Of a stretch of 64,000 bases of DNA, positions 25,505 through 33,653 are shown in pieces. The notes below the pieces were generated by a model. That model did no database searches. It had not been told where the DNA came from and worked only from the letters and a program-made list of their open reading frames with translations. Origin of the DNA: Thermoplasmatota archaeon (GTDB lineage: Archaea; Thermoplasmatota; Penumbrarchaeia; Penumbrarchaeales; Penumbrarchaeaceae); assembly GCA_025457865.1 (NCBI GenBank), contig JALOTP010000002.1, positions 61,213-125,212 on the forward strand, written 5' to 3'. The position numbers were made by a program, and so were the translations under genes. Positions within the stretch are counted from its first letter, which is position 1. Each line of letters opens with the position of its first letter.

Positions 25505-28141
25505 ATGTCCATGAACGGAGAAAAAGATAGGCACCGGACGATAGCTCGGGCCACCGTTCTCTCGATGCTCCTCATCCTTTCAATATCTCTTGTACTTCAC
25601 AATGCCAATGCCACTGACGAGGATAATGGTCAGAGCGATGGTGGGATCTATCAGCAGAAAGAGGTGCCTCCGAAGATAGAGGGATTAAGGAACCCTGCAG
25701 TGGTCCATCCAGGTGTCCCAGCTGAGTTCAAGGCAATGGTCAAGTGCTCCACACCGGAAAAGGTGGTCCTTTGGATAGATAGTGAGAACCCGTGGATCAA
25801 TTTCACATGCAATCCCCTCAGGTCTGAGTTCTTCGCCTCAGAACCGGCCAAGGATTGGGTCTCTTTGGATAAGGTCAATTCAAGCGTTGACCTGAACTCG
25901 TCCACAAGGAACTATGATATAAAATTCTCTCTGGTATTCACCTGGATGATGGAAGGGAACAGACCCTACGAGATATCATACGAGGCGATGGACCCATTCG
26001 GATTGAAGGACCATGTTTCGGTCAAAGAGGCATACTTTGTCGAAAAGGACCTGGTTATAGATGGTGATGCTAAGCTCTTATTGGAGGATGGGACCAAGCT
26101 TTCCAATGGGGATTATTGCAAGGGCGGTTCGTTCGTCAGGTTGGAAGGTGTTTCCATTCATTTCGAAGGTTCTCCGTTGATCTCCCCATCCCCGGAGAAT
26201 ATCAAAATGGGTATGAGGGATTCGACCGGAAGGGTATGGGAATATCGCCCAAGGATGACCGAACAGGTGAACAAGGTCTCATTTTCATTCCCGTTACCAA
26301 GGTCTGACGGTCCAACTCGTATAGAGTTCGTGATATTCACATTACCGATAGGTGCTACTTGCCTAGGAGAGGCAGCATTCGATCTGATAATGGATTCCAC
26401 CTCCCCTATTCTTGGAGACCCATGGTATTCCTTCTCAGAAGGAAATGTTCATTTTAGCTGGGCCTATACGGAGAAAGGTTCGGGGATCAAAGTTAGCACA
26501 CTCAAGTACTCGCTCGAAGATTCGGAGGGCGGCCTTATTAACGACCTCAGGGCACCATTGGATGTAGCGCTCATCGAAGCAAGGCTTGTTCTGACCTTCG
26601 AAGCCCCCGAGGACGAGGATCTACGGATAACGCTCGAACTGACGGATAATGTTGAAAACCCCCTTCAGGGCGAACAATCATTTTTATTCACCACCCGCAT
26701 AAAACCATTTCACGACATGGCTATTGACAGCACTCTACTGACGAACCCGGAGATAATGATCGAGGGTCAGCTATTGAGCGTTCGCGCAAGGGTCGAGAAC
26801 CTTGGCTCCACCGATGAGCGCGATGTAGTGTTCGAGGTAAGGATAGATGGTCTGCATTACACTACAATAGAAATGGGTACCATACCTGCGGGTTCCATCA
26901 GGGACCACTGGTGGACTTGGACCATTGCAGGTGAGAAGACCCAGATCGATGTTGAGGTGGACCCAGAAGGTACTGTCCAGGATGAGGACAGGTCAAATAA
27001 TCTGATGTCATTCGTTCTATGGCCAGAATACCTTGATATTTATGCTGACCCTGGTTATCTGGCGATCTCCAACAGGGAACCGGACCCTTACGAGATCATA
27101 GACCTGACATTCAAAGTGAACTGTCTGGGGACGATATCGACCGGGGATTTCAAGGCCCTTTTCTTGCAGGATGAGAAGTTCATGGGCCTCTTTGAAATGG
27201 GTTCGATGAGGCCAGATCAGTATGTCTATTTAAAAACAGCATGGAAGGTGGACCCTCAGGCCAAGAACCTAACATTGGTCATCGACCCTTACAATGAGGT
27301 CCTGGAATCGGCCGAATATAACAACAGAATAGACATTGAGAATCCCTTCTATGCACCTCCAAGGGATGATGTTGAATCCGATCCTAAGACCATACCAGAT
27401 AAAAATGAGGACCCGATCGTGAATGAGGGTCCCGAAGGAGAGAAGAAGGAGGGACCATCCGGAGGCACGACATGGGAAGGTCCTGTTGATGATACACCGC
27501 CAGGTGGCAATGGCCAGGTCATTGTCGGTCCCGGACCGTACGACCCCGAGGTCCCAACCGGTCCATTGCTGCCTCCATATATTCTACCTTCATTGGCCTT
27601 GACCTTCAGCTTCTCGCTCTTCGGGGCCATGGTCTTCGTTTTAAGGTTCGAACCGGCAAGGTACAAACTCGCACTGGTTCTCTTCCCCCTCTATTCCAAA
27701 TTGAAGAAGAACAAGGTCGAGGTCGGAACAAGGTTCGAGATACTCGGTTATCTGAAAGCCAAACCCGGGGCAAATTATTCCGAGCTCAAGGAGATCCTCG
27801 ATCTGAACGATGGTTCGCTCGTTCACCATCTAAGGGTACTTGAGAGGGAAGAAAAGATTTATTCCAAGAAAATGGGTAAGTTCAAGCTCTTCTATGTGGC
27901 AAGCTATAGGAGACAATCGACAATCCAAAGCTATATATCACCACTTCATAAGAGGATCCTCGAGATCATCTCACAGAACCCCGGCATAGTCCCAAAGAGA
28001 CTTTCCATCATCCTTGACAGGAGCCAGACAGATATAAGCTATCATCTGAGCGAACTATCACGGATCGGGTTCCTCGATAGGAAGAAAAAAGGAAGGAACA
28101 TTCATTATTTCATTAACAAGGACCTATCCGGTCTTGTTTAG
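25505..28141 (+). CDS. Membrane-anchored sensor/regulator: CARDB ectodomain, TM helix, tandem winged-helix domains
   Basis: 878 residues. A signal or anchor helix ('ATVLSMLLILSISLVLH') is followed by an ectodomain. Residues ~405-500 are a CARDB-type domain ('VRARVENLGSTDERDVVFEV', 'EDRSNN'), and a second, more divergent copy runs to ~605. A Pro/Gly/Glu-rich linker leads to a transmembrane helix at ~692-716 ('LALTFSFSLFGAMVFVL'). The cytosolic end holds two winged-helix domains: 'RFEILGYLKAKPGANYSELK' with 'LVHHLRVLEREEKI', and 'RILEIISQNPGIVPKRL' with 'ISYHLSELSRIGFL'. This is the plan of a one-component membrane transcription factor. Signal and target genes are unknown; it has its own promoter region. 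Confidence 0.85.
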   Translation: MSMNGEKDRHRTIARATVLSMLLILSISLVLHNANATDEDNGQSDGGIYQQKEVPPKIEGLRNPAVVHPGVPAEFKAMVKCSTPEKVVLWIDSENPWINFTCNPLRSEFFASEPAKDWVSLDKVNSSVDLNSSTRNYDIKFSLVFTWMMEGNRPYEISYEAMDPFGLKDHVSVKEAYFVEKDLVIDGDAKLLLEDGTKLSNGDYCKGGSFVRLEGVSIHFEGSPLISPSPENIKMGMRDSTGRVWEYRPRMTEQVNKVSFSFPLPRSDGPTRIEFVIFTLPIGATCLGEAAFDLIMDSTSPILGDPWYSFSEGNVHFSWAYTEKGSGIKVSTLKYSLEDSEGGLINDLRAPLDVALIEARLVLTFEAPEDEDLRITLELTDNVENPLQGEQSFLFTTRIKPFHDMAIDSTLLTNPEIMIEGQLLSVRARVENLGSTDERDVVFEVRIDGLHYTTIEMGTIPAGSIRDHWWTWTIAGEKTQIDVEVDPEGTVQDEDRSNNLMSFVLWPEYLDIYADPGYLAISNREPDPYEIIDLTFKVNCLGTISTGDFKALFLQDEKFMGLFEMGSMRPDQYVYLKTAWKVDPQAKNLTLVIDPYNEVLESAEYNNRIDIENPFYAPPRDDVESDPKTIPDKNEDPIVNEGPEGEKKEGPSGGTTWEGPVDDTPPGGNGQVIVGPGPYDPEVPTGPLLPPYILPSLALTFSFSLFGAMVFVLRFEPARYKLALVLFPLYSKLKKNKVEVGTRFEILGYLKAKPGANYSELKEILDLNDGSLVHHLRVLEREEKIYSKKMGKFKLFYVASYRRQSTIQSYISPLHKRILEIISQNPGIVPKRLSIILDRSQTDISYHLSELSRIGFLDRKKKGRNIHYFINKDLSGLV

Positions 28142-28169
28142 ACCTGGATCGGTGGATCCGGTCCAGAGC

Positions 28170-28613
28170 TCATTTTACCCTTGATAGCTTAAAGTTCCTA
28201 GGTTCGAAAATAACTCTCTGCTCGATGAGCAGTTCCAAGATCAGCTCGAATTCTTTTGGGTCCATTCCCGCCTCCGAACAGGACCGCATCAGGTCCTCCC
28301 TATTGACCACACCATCTCCCATCTTGTTCAGCACCAGGTTCGTTCTTTCCACCCTGTTCCTCATGGACGAGAGCGATCTCACATTAGAAGAGCCATCCAT
28401 CAAGGGAGGAATGTTGTCCATATGTTCACAAGAACCCCCTGACCTATAGACCTCAAGCACCCTTCTCATCTCCTCTTCGTTCTGAAATGTTCCGATGGGT
28501 GGGTGCTTTTTCATATCTATCGTTCTATTGCATGCCCTGCATTTCGAGGTGGAAATGGGGTATAGAGCTCCTTGGTATACCCCACATCTGTCGCAATGAA
28601 CTATACAGAACAT
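28170..28613 (-). CDS. Zinc-ribbon (DUF1922-like) protein with MCM-like winged-helix C-terminus
   Basis: 147 residues. The N-terminal ribbon has 'CDRCG' and 'CRAC' followed by 'RTIDMKKHPPIGTFQNEEE', the layout of small archaeal DUF1922 ribbon proteins. The C-terminal ~60 residues are helical and close in pattern to the end of the neighbouring MCM protein: 'REDLMRSCSEAGMD' and 'VIFEPRNFKLSRV' against 'RTELRQRAGERNIS' and 'AVYEPRTGEFSIL'. The gene is divergent from mcm across 161 nt, so both may share control. A role with the replication machinery is inferred. A TATA-like 'gattaactatc' lies about 30 nt upstream of the ATG, so it may be leaderless. Confidence 0.75.
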   Translation of the reverse strand: MFCIVHCDRCGVYQGALYPISTSKCRACNRTIDMKKHPPIGTFQNEEEMRRVLEVYRSGGSCEHMDNIPPLMDGSSNVRSLSSMRNRVERTNLVLNKMGDGVVNREDLMRSCSEAGMDPKEFELILELLIEQRVIFEPRNFKLSRVK

Positions 28614-28700
28614 AATGCATCGTAAATGATTTGGGATAGTTAATCGCTTCTATGAAACTTTCTCCGACCCCTCCCCAGTCAAACCCCTTAAGTTCTAATG

Positions 28701-28713
28701 CTTCCAATGGAAG
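28701..28713. promoter_or_regulatory. Palindrome in the divergent mcm promoter region
   Basis: cttcca-a-tggaag is a perfect 6+6 palindrome, about 8 nt upstream of the TATA-like 'ataaaataat' of mcm. The position suits an operator, but a chance palindrome is possible. Confidence 0.3.
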
Positions 28714-28720
28714 GGATGGA

Positions 28721-28730
28721 ATAAAATAAT
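28721..28730 (+). promoter_or_regulatory. TATA-like box of mcm
   Basis: 'ataaaataat' is centred about 49 nt before the ATG at 28775, with 'aaaggtg' as ribosome site closer in. Predicted leader about 20-25 nt. Confidence 0.4.
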
Positions 28731-28774
28731 CGATGAGGGCTTGAAGTACCCCCCATCATAAAAGGTGCACGCAA

Positions 28775-30916
28775 ATGAGCAATTACGTGGATTCAGAGAC
28801 CATCTATCAACAATGGCTGGATTTCTTCGGTTTCCAGGACCTGGCCTCCAAGATAAGGACCATAGCCGACGATCAACCTGGGCAGAGGTCCCTAAGGGTG
28901 AAGTTCAATGATATCTATACCCATGATGGAGACCTGGCAGAGACCCTGATCAGTTTTCCTGAACTTGCTCTCGGGGCAGGTCAGGCTGCTCTACGTTCAT
29001 TCCTTGAGCCTGACCAGGAGAGATCCCTATTTATCAACCTGAGGATAGAAGGCCTCTTCAGCAGTGGAAAAGAGAGGTTACCGATAAGGGACCTCAGGGC
29101 AGAGAACCTGAGCAAATTCCTATCCCTTGATGGGCTCGTAAAGAAGGTCACTGAGGTAAGGCCAAGGCTTGTAAGCGGTGTTTTCCAATGTACCACATGT
29201 CATTTCAAACAGGAAGTGCTCCAGGAGGCATTCCAATTCACTGAACCCTTGGAATGCCCCAAGGATGACGGCGGTTGCGGGAAGAGGTCAGGATCGACCA
29301 ACTTCAAGCTGGTGATCTCCGAATGCCGTTTCATTGACTCACAGAAGATAGAGATACAGGAGGCTCCCGAGGGGCTTCAAGGGAGCGAACAACCTCAGAG
29401 GATATCCATCTATTTCGAGGACGACCTTTGCGGATTCCTTTTTCCTGGTGACCGGGTGACGGTCAATGGCGTTCTCAAGTCCAAGCAGAGGAAAGAGGGT
29501 CAGACAAAAGGGACCCTATTCGATATTTACATGGACGGCAACTGTATAGAATCAAACGACCAGGTCTTCGTAGATATGGACCTGTCCGAAAAGGATATCG
29601 AGGAAGCCGAGACATTGAGCAGGGACCCAGCCATCATGGACAATGTCATCAGGTCCATAGCCCCTTCGATATTCGGTTATGAGAAGATCAAGCAAGCACT
29701 TGCTCTAATGATCTTCGGCGGTGTTCCCAAGGAGTACGGGGACCGGTCCAAGGGTAGGGGGGACATCCATTTATTGCTGGTGGGCGACCCTGGTACCGCA
29801 AAATCACAGATGTTGACCTATATGGCTAGGTTGGCTCCCAAAGGGATATTCACATCCGGAAAATCGGCCTCGGCCGCTGGACTGACAGCTGCGGTGGTGA
29901 AGGATGACTTCGGGGAGGGTCGCTTCACCCTCGAAGCGGGTGTAATGGTCCTAGCGGACAAGGGACTGGCATGCATAGATGAGATGGACAAGATGACAGA
30001 ATCGGACCGTTCCGCCATGCATGAGGCGATGGAACAGCAGACGATCTCTATAGCCAAAGCAGGGATACAGGCCACCCTTAACAGCAGATGTTCGGTCCTT
30101 GGCGCGGCCAATCCAAAGCAAGGTCGTTTCAGAATAGGACAGCCCAAGCATGAGCAGATCAATCTACCACCCCCTCTCAGGTCAAGGTTCGATCTCATCT
30201 TCACCATAACCGATATTCCGAACGCAAGGGCCGACAGGGAGCTTGCTGAGACCATAATCAGGAGGCAGAGATACGCTGAAAGCGTACTTCAAGCTAAGAA
30301 CGATGATAGGAAAATGGAGCAGCTCGAGGAATCAATGGATGGGACAATGGATGATGCTCGACCCGCAATAGACCTGGAGCACCTGAAGAAATACATCGCA
30401 TATTCTAGGAAGACATGTTTCCCTATCCTATCCAAGGAAGCTAGCGTCGAGATCATCGATTTCTATGTCAACCTCAGGGAGAAGAACTCCCAGATGTCCG
30501 GTGGGGAGGAAGGTGGAGTAGTGGCTTTGACCGCTCGTCAGCTCGAAGCATTGGTAAGGCTCGCAGAAGCCTCAGCAAGGATTAGGCTCAGTGCCGAGGT
30601 CACGCTCCAGGATGCCAAGACAGCGACGGAGCTCATGGAATGGTCCTTGAAAGATGTGGCAATGACGGATTCGGGTGTTTACGACATAGATGGGATCATA
30701 GGGTCCGGGTTCAAGAACCAGAAGGACAAGATGTACGAGATCCTTACCATAATCAGAGAGTTCCAGACAAGGGACGGTCGGATTACAAGGACCGAGCTAA
30801 GGCAGAGGGCCGGGGAAAGGAACATAAGCGAGAACGAGCTGGATAATTATTTGAAAAAATTACAGGACGAGGGTGCGGTCTATGAACCCAGGACCGGTGA
30901 GTTCAGCATACTCTGA
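28775..30916 (+). CDS. mcm: MCM replicative DNA helicase
   Basis: Hexameric 3'-5' helicase of the replication fork. Zinc finger at about residues 139-168 ('CTTCHF', 'CPKDDGGCG'), OB-fold, then AAA+ core: Walker A 'GDPGTAKSQ' (~338-346), Walker B 'ACIDEMDKM', sensor 'LGAANPKQGRF' and Arg finger 'LRSRFDLIF'. A C-terminal winged helix ends in 'AVYEPRTGEFSIL'. Length 713 is normal, and no intein is present. The ATG is preceded by 'aaaggtg'. It is followed 10 nt later by the DUF424 gene and then RaSEA, as one operon. Confidence 0.98.
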   Translation: MSNYVDSETIYQQWLDFFGFQDLASKIRTIADDQPGQRSLRVKFNDIYTHDGDLAETLISFPELALGAGQAALRSFLEPDQERSLFINLRIEGLFSSGKERLPIRDLRAENLSKFLSLDGLVKKVTEVRPRLVSGVFQCTTCHFKQEVLQEAFQFTEPLECPKDDGGCGKRSGSTNFKLVISECRFIDSQKIEIQEAPEGLQGSEQPQRISIYFEDDLCGFLFPGDRVTVNGVLKSKQRKEGQTKGTLFDIYMDGNCIESNDQVFVDMDLSEKDIEEAETLSRDPAIMDNVIRSIAPSIFGYEKIKQALALMIFGGVPKEYGDRSKGRGDIHLLLVGDPGTAKSQMLTYMARLAPKGIFTSGKSASAAGLTAAVVKDDFGEGRFTLEAGVMVLADKGLACIDEMDKMTESDRSAMHEAMEQQTISIAKAGIQATLNSRCSVLGAANPKQGRFRIGQPKHEQINLPPPLRSRFDLIFTITDIPNARADRELAETIIRRQRYAESVLQAKNDDRKMEQLEESMDGTMDDARPAIDLEHLKKYIAYSRKTCFPILSKEASVEIIDFYVNLREKNSQMSGGEEGGVVALTARQLEALVRLAEASARIRLSAEVTLQDAKTATELMEWSLKDVAMTDSGVYDIDGIIGSGFKNQKDKMYEILTIIREFQTRDGRITRTELRQRAGERNISENELDNYLKKLQDEGAVYEPRTGEFSIL

Positions 30917-30926
30917 GGGTGGGGAA

Positions 30927-31238
30927 ATGGTAAGTTCAGAACAAGCCATAATAATGAAGCTGCATAGTGTACAGGGCCAGAACATACTGGCCATCTGTGA
31001 TAAGGAGCTCCTCGGTAGGACCTTCGAGTGGGGAGACGTTGGATTTCTGGTCTCCAGAGGTTTCTACGGGGGTGAGGAGGTCCCAACGGATTTGATGATA
31101 AGGACAGCCCTGCAGTGCACGAGCATAAATGCCATAGGTAGTGCATGCATCCACGCATTGGTAGAAGCGGGTATCGTTGATAGGGAAGCTATTGTATATA
31201 TAAACGATGTTCCACATTGTCAGGTATATTGTATATGA
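30927..31238 (+). CDS. DUF424 family protein
   Basis: 103 residues when started at 30927 ('gggtgggg' just upstream); the ORF-track start at 30873 lies inside mcm. Features of the archaeal DUF424 family: 'ILAICDKELLGRTFEWGD', 'FLVSRGFYGGEEV' and 'VYINDVPHCQVY'. The function is unknown, though this family is commonly near translation or replication genes in archaea. Its stop overlaps the next start (ATGA), which indicates translational coupling with RaSEA. Confidence 0.85.
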   Translation: MVSSEQAIIMKLHSVQGQNILAICDKELLGRTFEWGDVGFLVSRGFYGGEEVPTDLMIRTALQCTSINAIGSACIHALVEAGIVDREAIVYINDVPHCQVYCI

Positions 31239-32263
31239 GCCAAGAAGACGAAATCCCTAGAAAAACCAATGGCCAAACAACGGGGGTCCCACAGGGAAGA
31301 AGACCAAGGTCCCTCTGGAGAGAGAAGGATTCATTGAAGGGGTCCATTGTTGATTCCATGGTCGTCATACTTGAAGGTCCAGGGTGCTCCCATGCATTAT
31401 CTGGCGGATGCACCATGTGCGGTTATAATTCAGGTCCGAGACCATCACCAGATGAGGTCTGTCTTTCTGAACAGGTAATTTGGGTCCTAAACGAGCTCAG
31501 ATCTGAACCTTACCTCAAGGTCTTTACATCGGGATCGTTCCTCGATGGGAACGAGATACCTATGAGATCGGCGATGGAGCTCCTTAAGGGTGTTAACTCT
31601 CAGTCACCTGGGACAAAGGTTCTCATCGAATCAAGACCAGAGTTCATAACGGACAGAAGTCTTATGATGGTCAAGAACGCACACGATGATGTCGAGATAG
31701 CGATAGGATTGGAAACGAGCTCTGATAAGGTTCGGGGTTCATTGATACAGAAGGGTTTCTCTTGGAAGGATTATGTAAGGGCAGGAAACCTTGTTATTGA
31801 GAACGGTTTTGAGCTGAAGACCTATCTTCTCTTGAAACCCCCTTTCCTTGGTGAGTACCAAGCATATCATGATGTAATGAACTCGATATCGGATGTTTCA
31901 AGGACCTTTCCAGGGTCCCGAATATCGGTCAATCCCATCAACATCCAATCAGGTACTTCACTGGAGGGGCTCTATCATCAAGGTTTGTACAGACCCCCTT
32001 GGTTGAGGACCGTGGTGAAGGTCCTGGCCGAAGCTAAGGGTATGGTCCCTCAAGGAACCCACTTGATGTCTTGTCCGACCGCAGGGGGAAGGAAGCGAGG
32101 GGCCCATAATTGCGGCGAATGCGATGGCGCATTCCTCTCGCTCATAGAACGTTTCTCCCTTGATAACACATCACCATTGGTCCTGCCACCCATAGAGTGC
32201 TGCAGAGAGGATTGGCTGCATGAGATGGGAACTAGCATGATATTTCCGTTGAAGGATGGATAG
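31235..32263 (+). CDS. raSEA: Archaeosine biosynthesis radical SAM protein (RaSEA-like)
   Basis: Radical-SAM partner of ArcS in forming archaeosine at position 15 of tRNA. The cluster motif is 'CSHALSGGCTMCGY' (the seven-residue gap before CxxC is typical of this family). Other family stretches: 'VFTSGSFLDGNEIP', 'LIESRPEFIT', 'AIGLETSSDKVRG', 'LLKPPFLGE' and 'NPINIQSGT'. C-terminal cysteines ('CPTAGG', 'CGECDGAF') are also present. Start 31235 overlaps the DUF424 stop; the ORF-track TTG at 31217 is not needed. 342 residues. ArcS and TGT are not in the window. Confidence 0.9.
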   Translation: MSQEDEIPRKTNGQTTGVPQGRRPRSLWREKDSLKGSIVDSMVVILEGPGCSHALSGGCTMCGYNSGPRPSPDEVCLSEQVIWVLNELRSEPYLKVFTSGSFLDGNEIPMRSAMELLKGVNSQSPGTKVLIESRPEFITDRSLMMVKNAHDDVEIAIGLETSSDKVRGSLIQKGFSWKDYVRAGNLVIENGFELKTYLLLKPPFLGEYQAYHDVMNSISDVSRTFPGSRISVNPINIQSGTSLEGLYHQGLYRPPWLRTVVKVLAEAKGMVPQGTHLMSCPTAGGRKRGAHNCGECDGAFLSLIERFSLDNTSPLVLPPIECCREDWLHEMGTSMIFPLKDG

Positions 32264-32389
32264 GACTATGACCTTTGTGACTCAATTTACATCATTGAAT
32301 CCCTTCCATGACTTCGAACACCCGAGAATATCTAGAAAAGAATTATTAACATATTATGATGTTCATTCGTTGAAAACGATGGTGGTCTG

Positions 32390-33460
32390 ATGGGTAGCGA
32401 AGATGATTTGGAGTTCGAGCTAGATGATGAAGAACAACAGGAAAGGTCAAGGAAAGGCTCCTCGAGATCAAAGGACTCTCCAGAAAAAAACGGCTCGAAG
32501 AAGAAACACACCAATGAACCTCAAGTAACCAAAGAAGCTAAGAAGGGCCAGACCAAGAAAAAAGACCTTGAGAAGAAAGCCCCTAAAGAGGTCGAAAAAA
32601 CGACCAAGAAAGCTAAGAAGATGCCTCTGGCGGATGGTATAAAAAGGAGACTGGCGCATAACAAACGGGAGATAGAGCGGCTTCGGAAGGAGATCATGGA
32701 GGTAAAGGACGATAAAGAGGCCTTAGAGAGCGAGCTCGAATCTTTGGAAAGTGATTTTGAGAAGATCAAAAATAAGAAGGAGAGCCTCGAAGAGGATATC
32801 AACCACAAGGCTGCGGTCGCAAATGCCCTTGAGAAGAAACAGAACCGAACCCAGAAGGATTTCGAAAACTTCAAGAAGAGGACGGATATCGAGATCGAAC
32901 GAAAGGCAAAGATGAGCCAGAAAAAGCTCCTTTTGGGGGTCATAGAATCCCTTGATAATATGGATAGGGCCCTAGCTGAAGCAGAGAAAGGTACAATGAG
33001 CAATGAGGCAAGGGCGTTCCTAACCGGTCTAGGGTCGGTGAAAAAGTCCATGCTAAAGACCCTATCGGACCAAGGAGTGGAACCAATAGACCCTCTTAAC
33101 ATGCAGTTCGATCCCCACCTCCATGATGCGGTAGATACTCGGATGGACAGCACTGTGAACGAAAATACGGTCATAATCGTAGATTCCAAAGGTTATATAA
33201 TGGGCGAAATGGTCCTGAGGCCGGCAAAGGTGAAGGTTTCGATAGGTGGAAAACCCTGGCCTAAGGTGGAAAAGAGGACAGAGGAGGATGAAGACCCATC
33301 AATAATCAAGGATGACCATCCTGTGACCACCAAGGAAAGGAAGCCTTCCAAAAAGCAGAGAAAAGAAGAGCCCGAAGAGCTAGATGAAGTGGACGAAGAT
33401 GAGCTTGACGAACTGATGGAAGAGATCGATGACCTTACCAGGAAGAAGAAGGATGATTAG
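32390..33460 (+). CDS. grpE: GrpE nucleotide exchange factor with long charged extensions
   Basis: Releases ADP from DnaK. The GrpE head is at about residues 225-300 ('GVEPIDPLNMQFDPHLHDAV', 'VIIVDSKGYIMGEMVLRPAKV'), after a long coiled coil ('KKRTDIEIERKAKMSQKKLL'). At 356 residues it is nearly twice a typical GrpE (about 180-200). The extra parts are a Lys/Glu-rich N-terminus of ~90 residues, extra coiled coil and an acidic C-terminus ('DEVDEDELDELMEEIDD'). It is the first of grpE-dnaK-dnaJ on one strand, each with its own gap. The DnaK downstream also has an odd C-terminus. Confidence 0.9.
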   Translation: MGSEDDLEFELDDEEQQERSRKGSSRSKDSPEKNGSKKKHTNEPQVTKEAKKGQTKKKDLEKKAPKEVEKTTKKAKKMPLADGIKRRLAHNKREIERLRKEIMEVKDDKEALESELESLESDFEKIKNKKESLEEDINHKAAVANALEKKQNRTQKDFENFKKRTDIEIERKAKMSQKKLLLGVIESLDNMDRALAEAEKGTMSNEARAFLTGLGSVKKSMLKTLSDQGVEPIDPLNMQFDPHLHDAVDTRMDSTVNENTVIIVDSKGYIMGEMVLRPAKVKVSIGGKPWPKVEKRTEEDEDPSIIKDDHPVTTKERKPSKKQRKEEPEELDEVDEDELDELMEEIDDLTRKKKDD

Positions 33461-33540
33461 TGTCGTAGGTATAATGAATGATTATTACCAACTGACCGAT
33501 GGTCAATCGATTAAAACAATCGGGAATAATATGGAAAATT

Positions 33541-33550
33541 ATTTATATTA
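33541..33550 (+). promoter_or_regulatory. TATA-like box of dnaK
   Basis: 'atttatatta' with A-rich 'ggaaaatt' upstream, in the 193-nt gap between grpE and dnaK. A long leader of about 75-80 nt follows. 'gaccgatggtc' at 33494-33504 is a small palindrome that may be an operator. Confidence 0.4.
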
Positions 33551-33653
33551 ACGGAGGCTTGGAACAAAAACGACGAATCGGTGTCCTTCCCTTACCGAAG
33601 GACGCTTTTAAGATGTAAAACTGATGTTGAGAGATGTCGTAAGGAGGACCTGT

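Noticed and set aside
32350-32392. Possible C/D-box small RNA (atgatg ... ctga) before grpE
   Set aside because: The boxes depart from consensus, the D-like box overlaps the grpE start and no target-matching guide could be shown.
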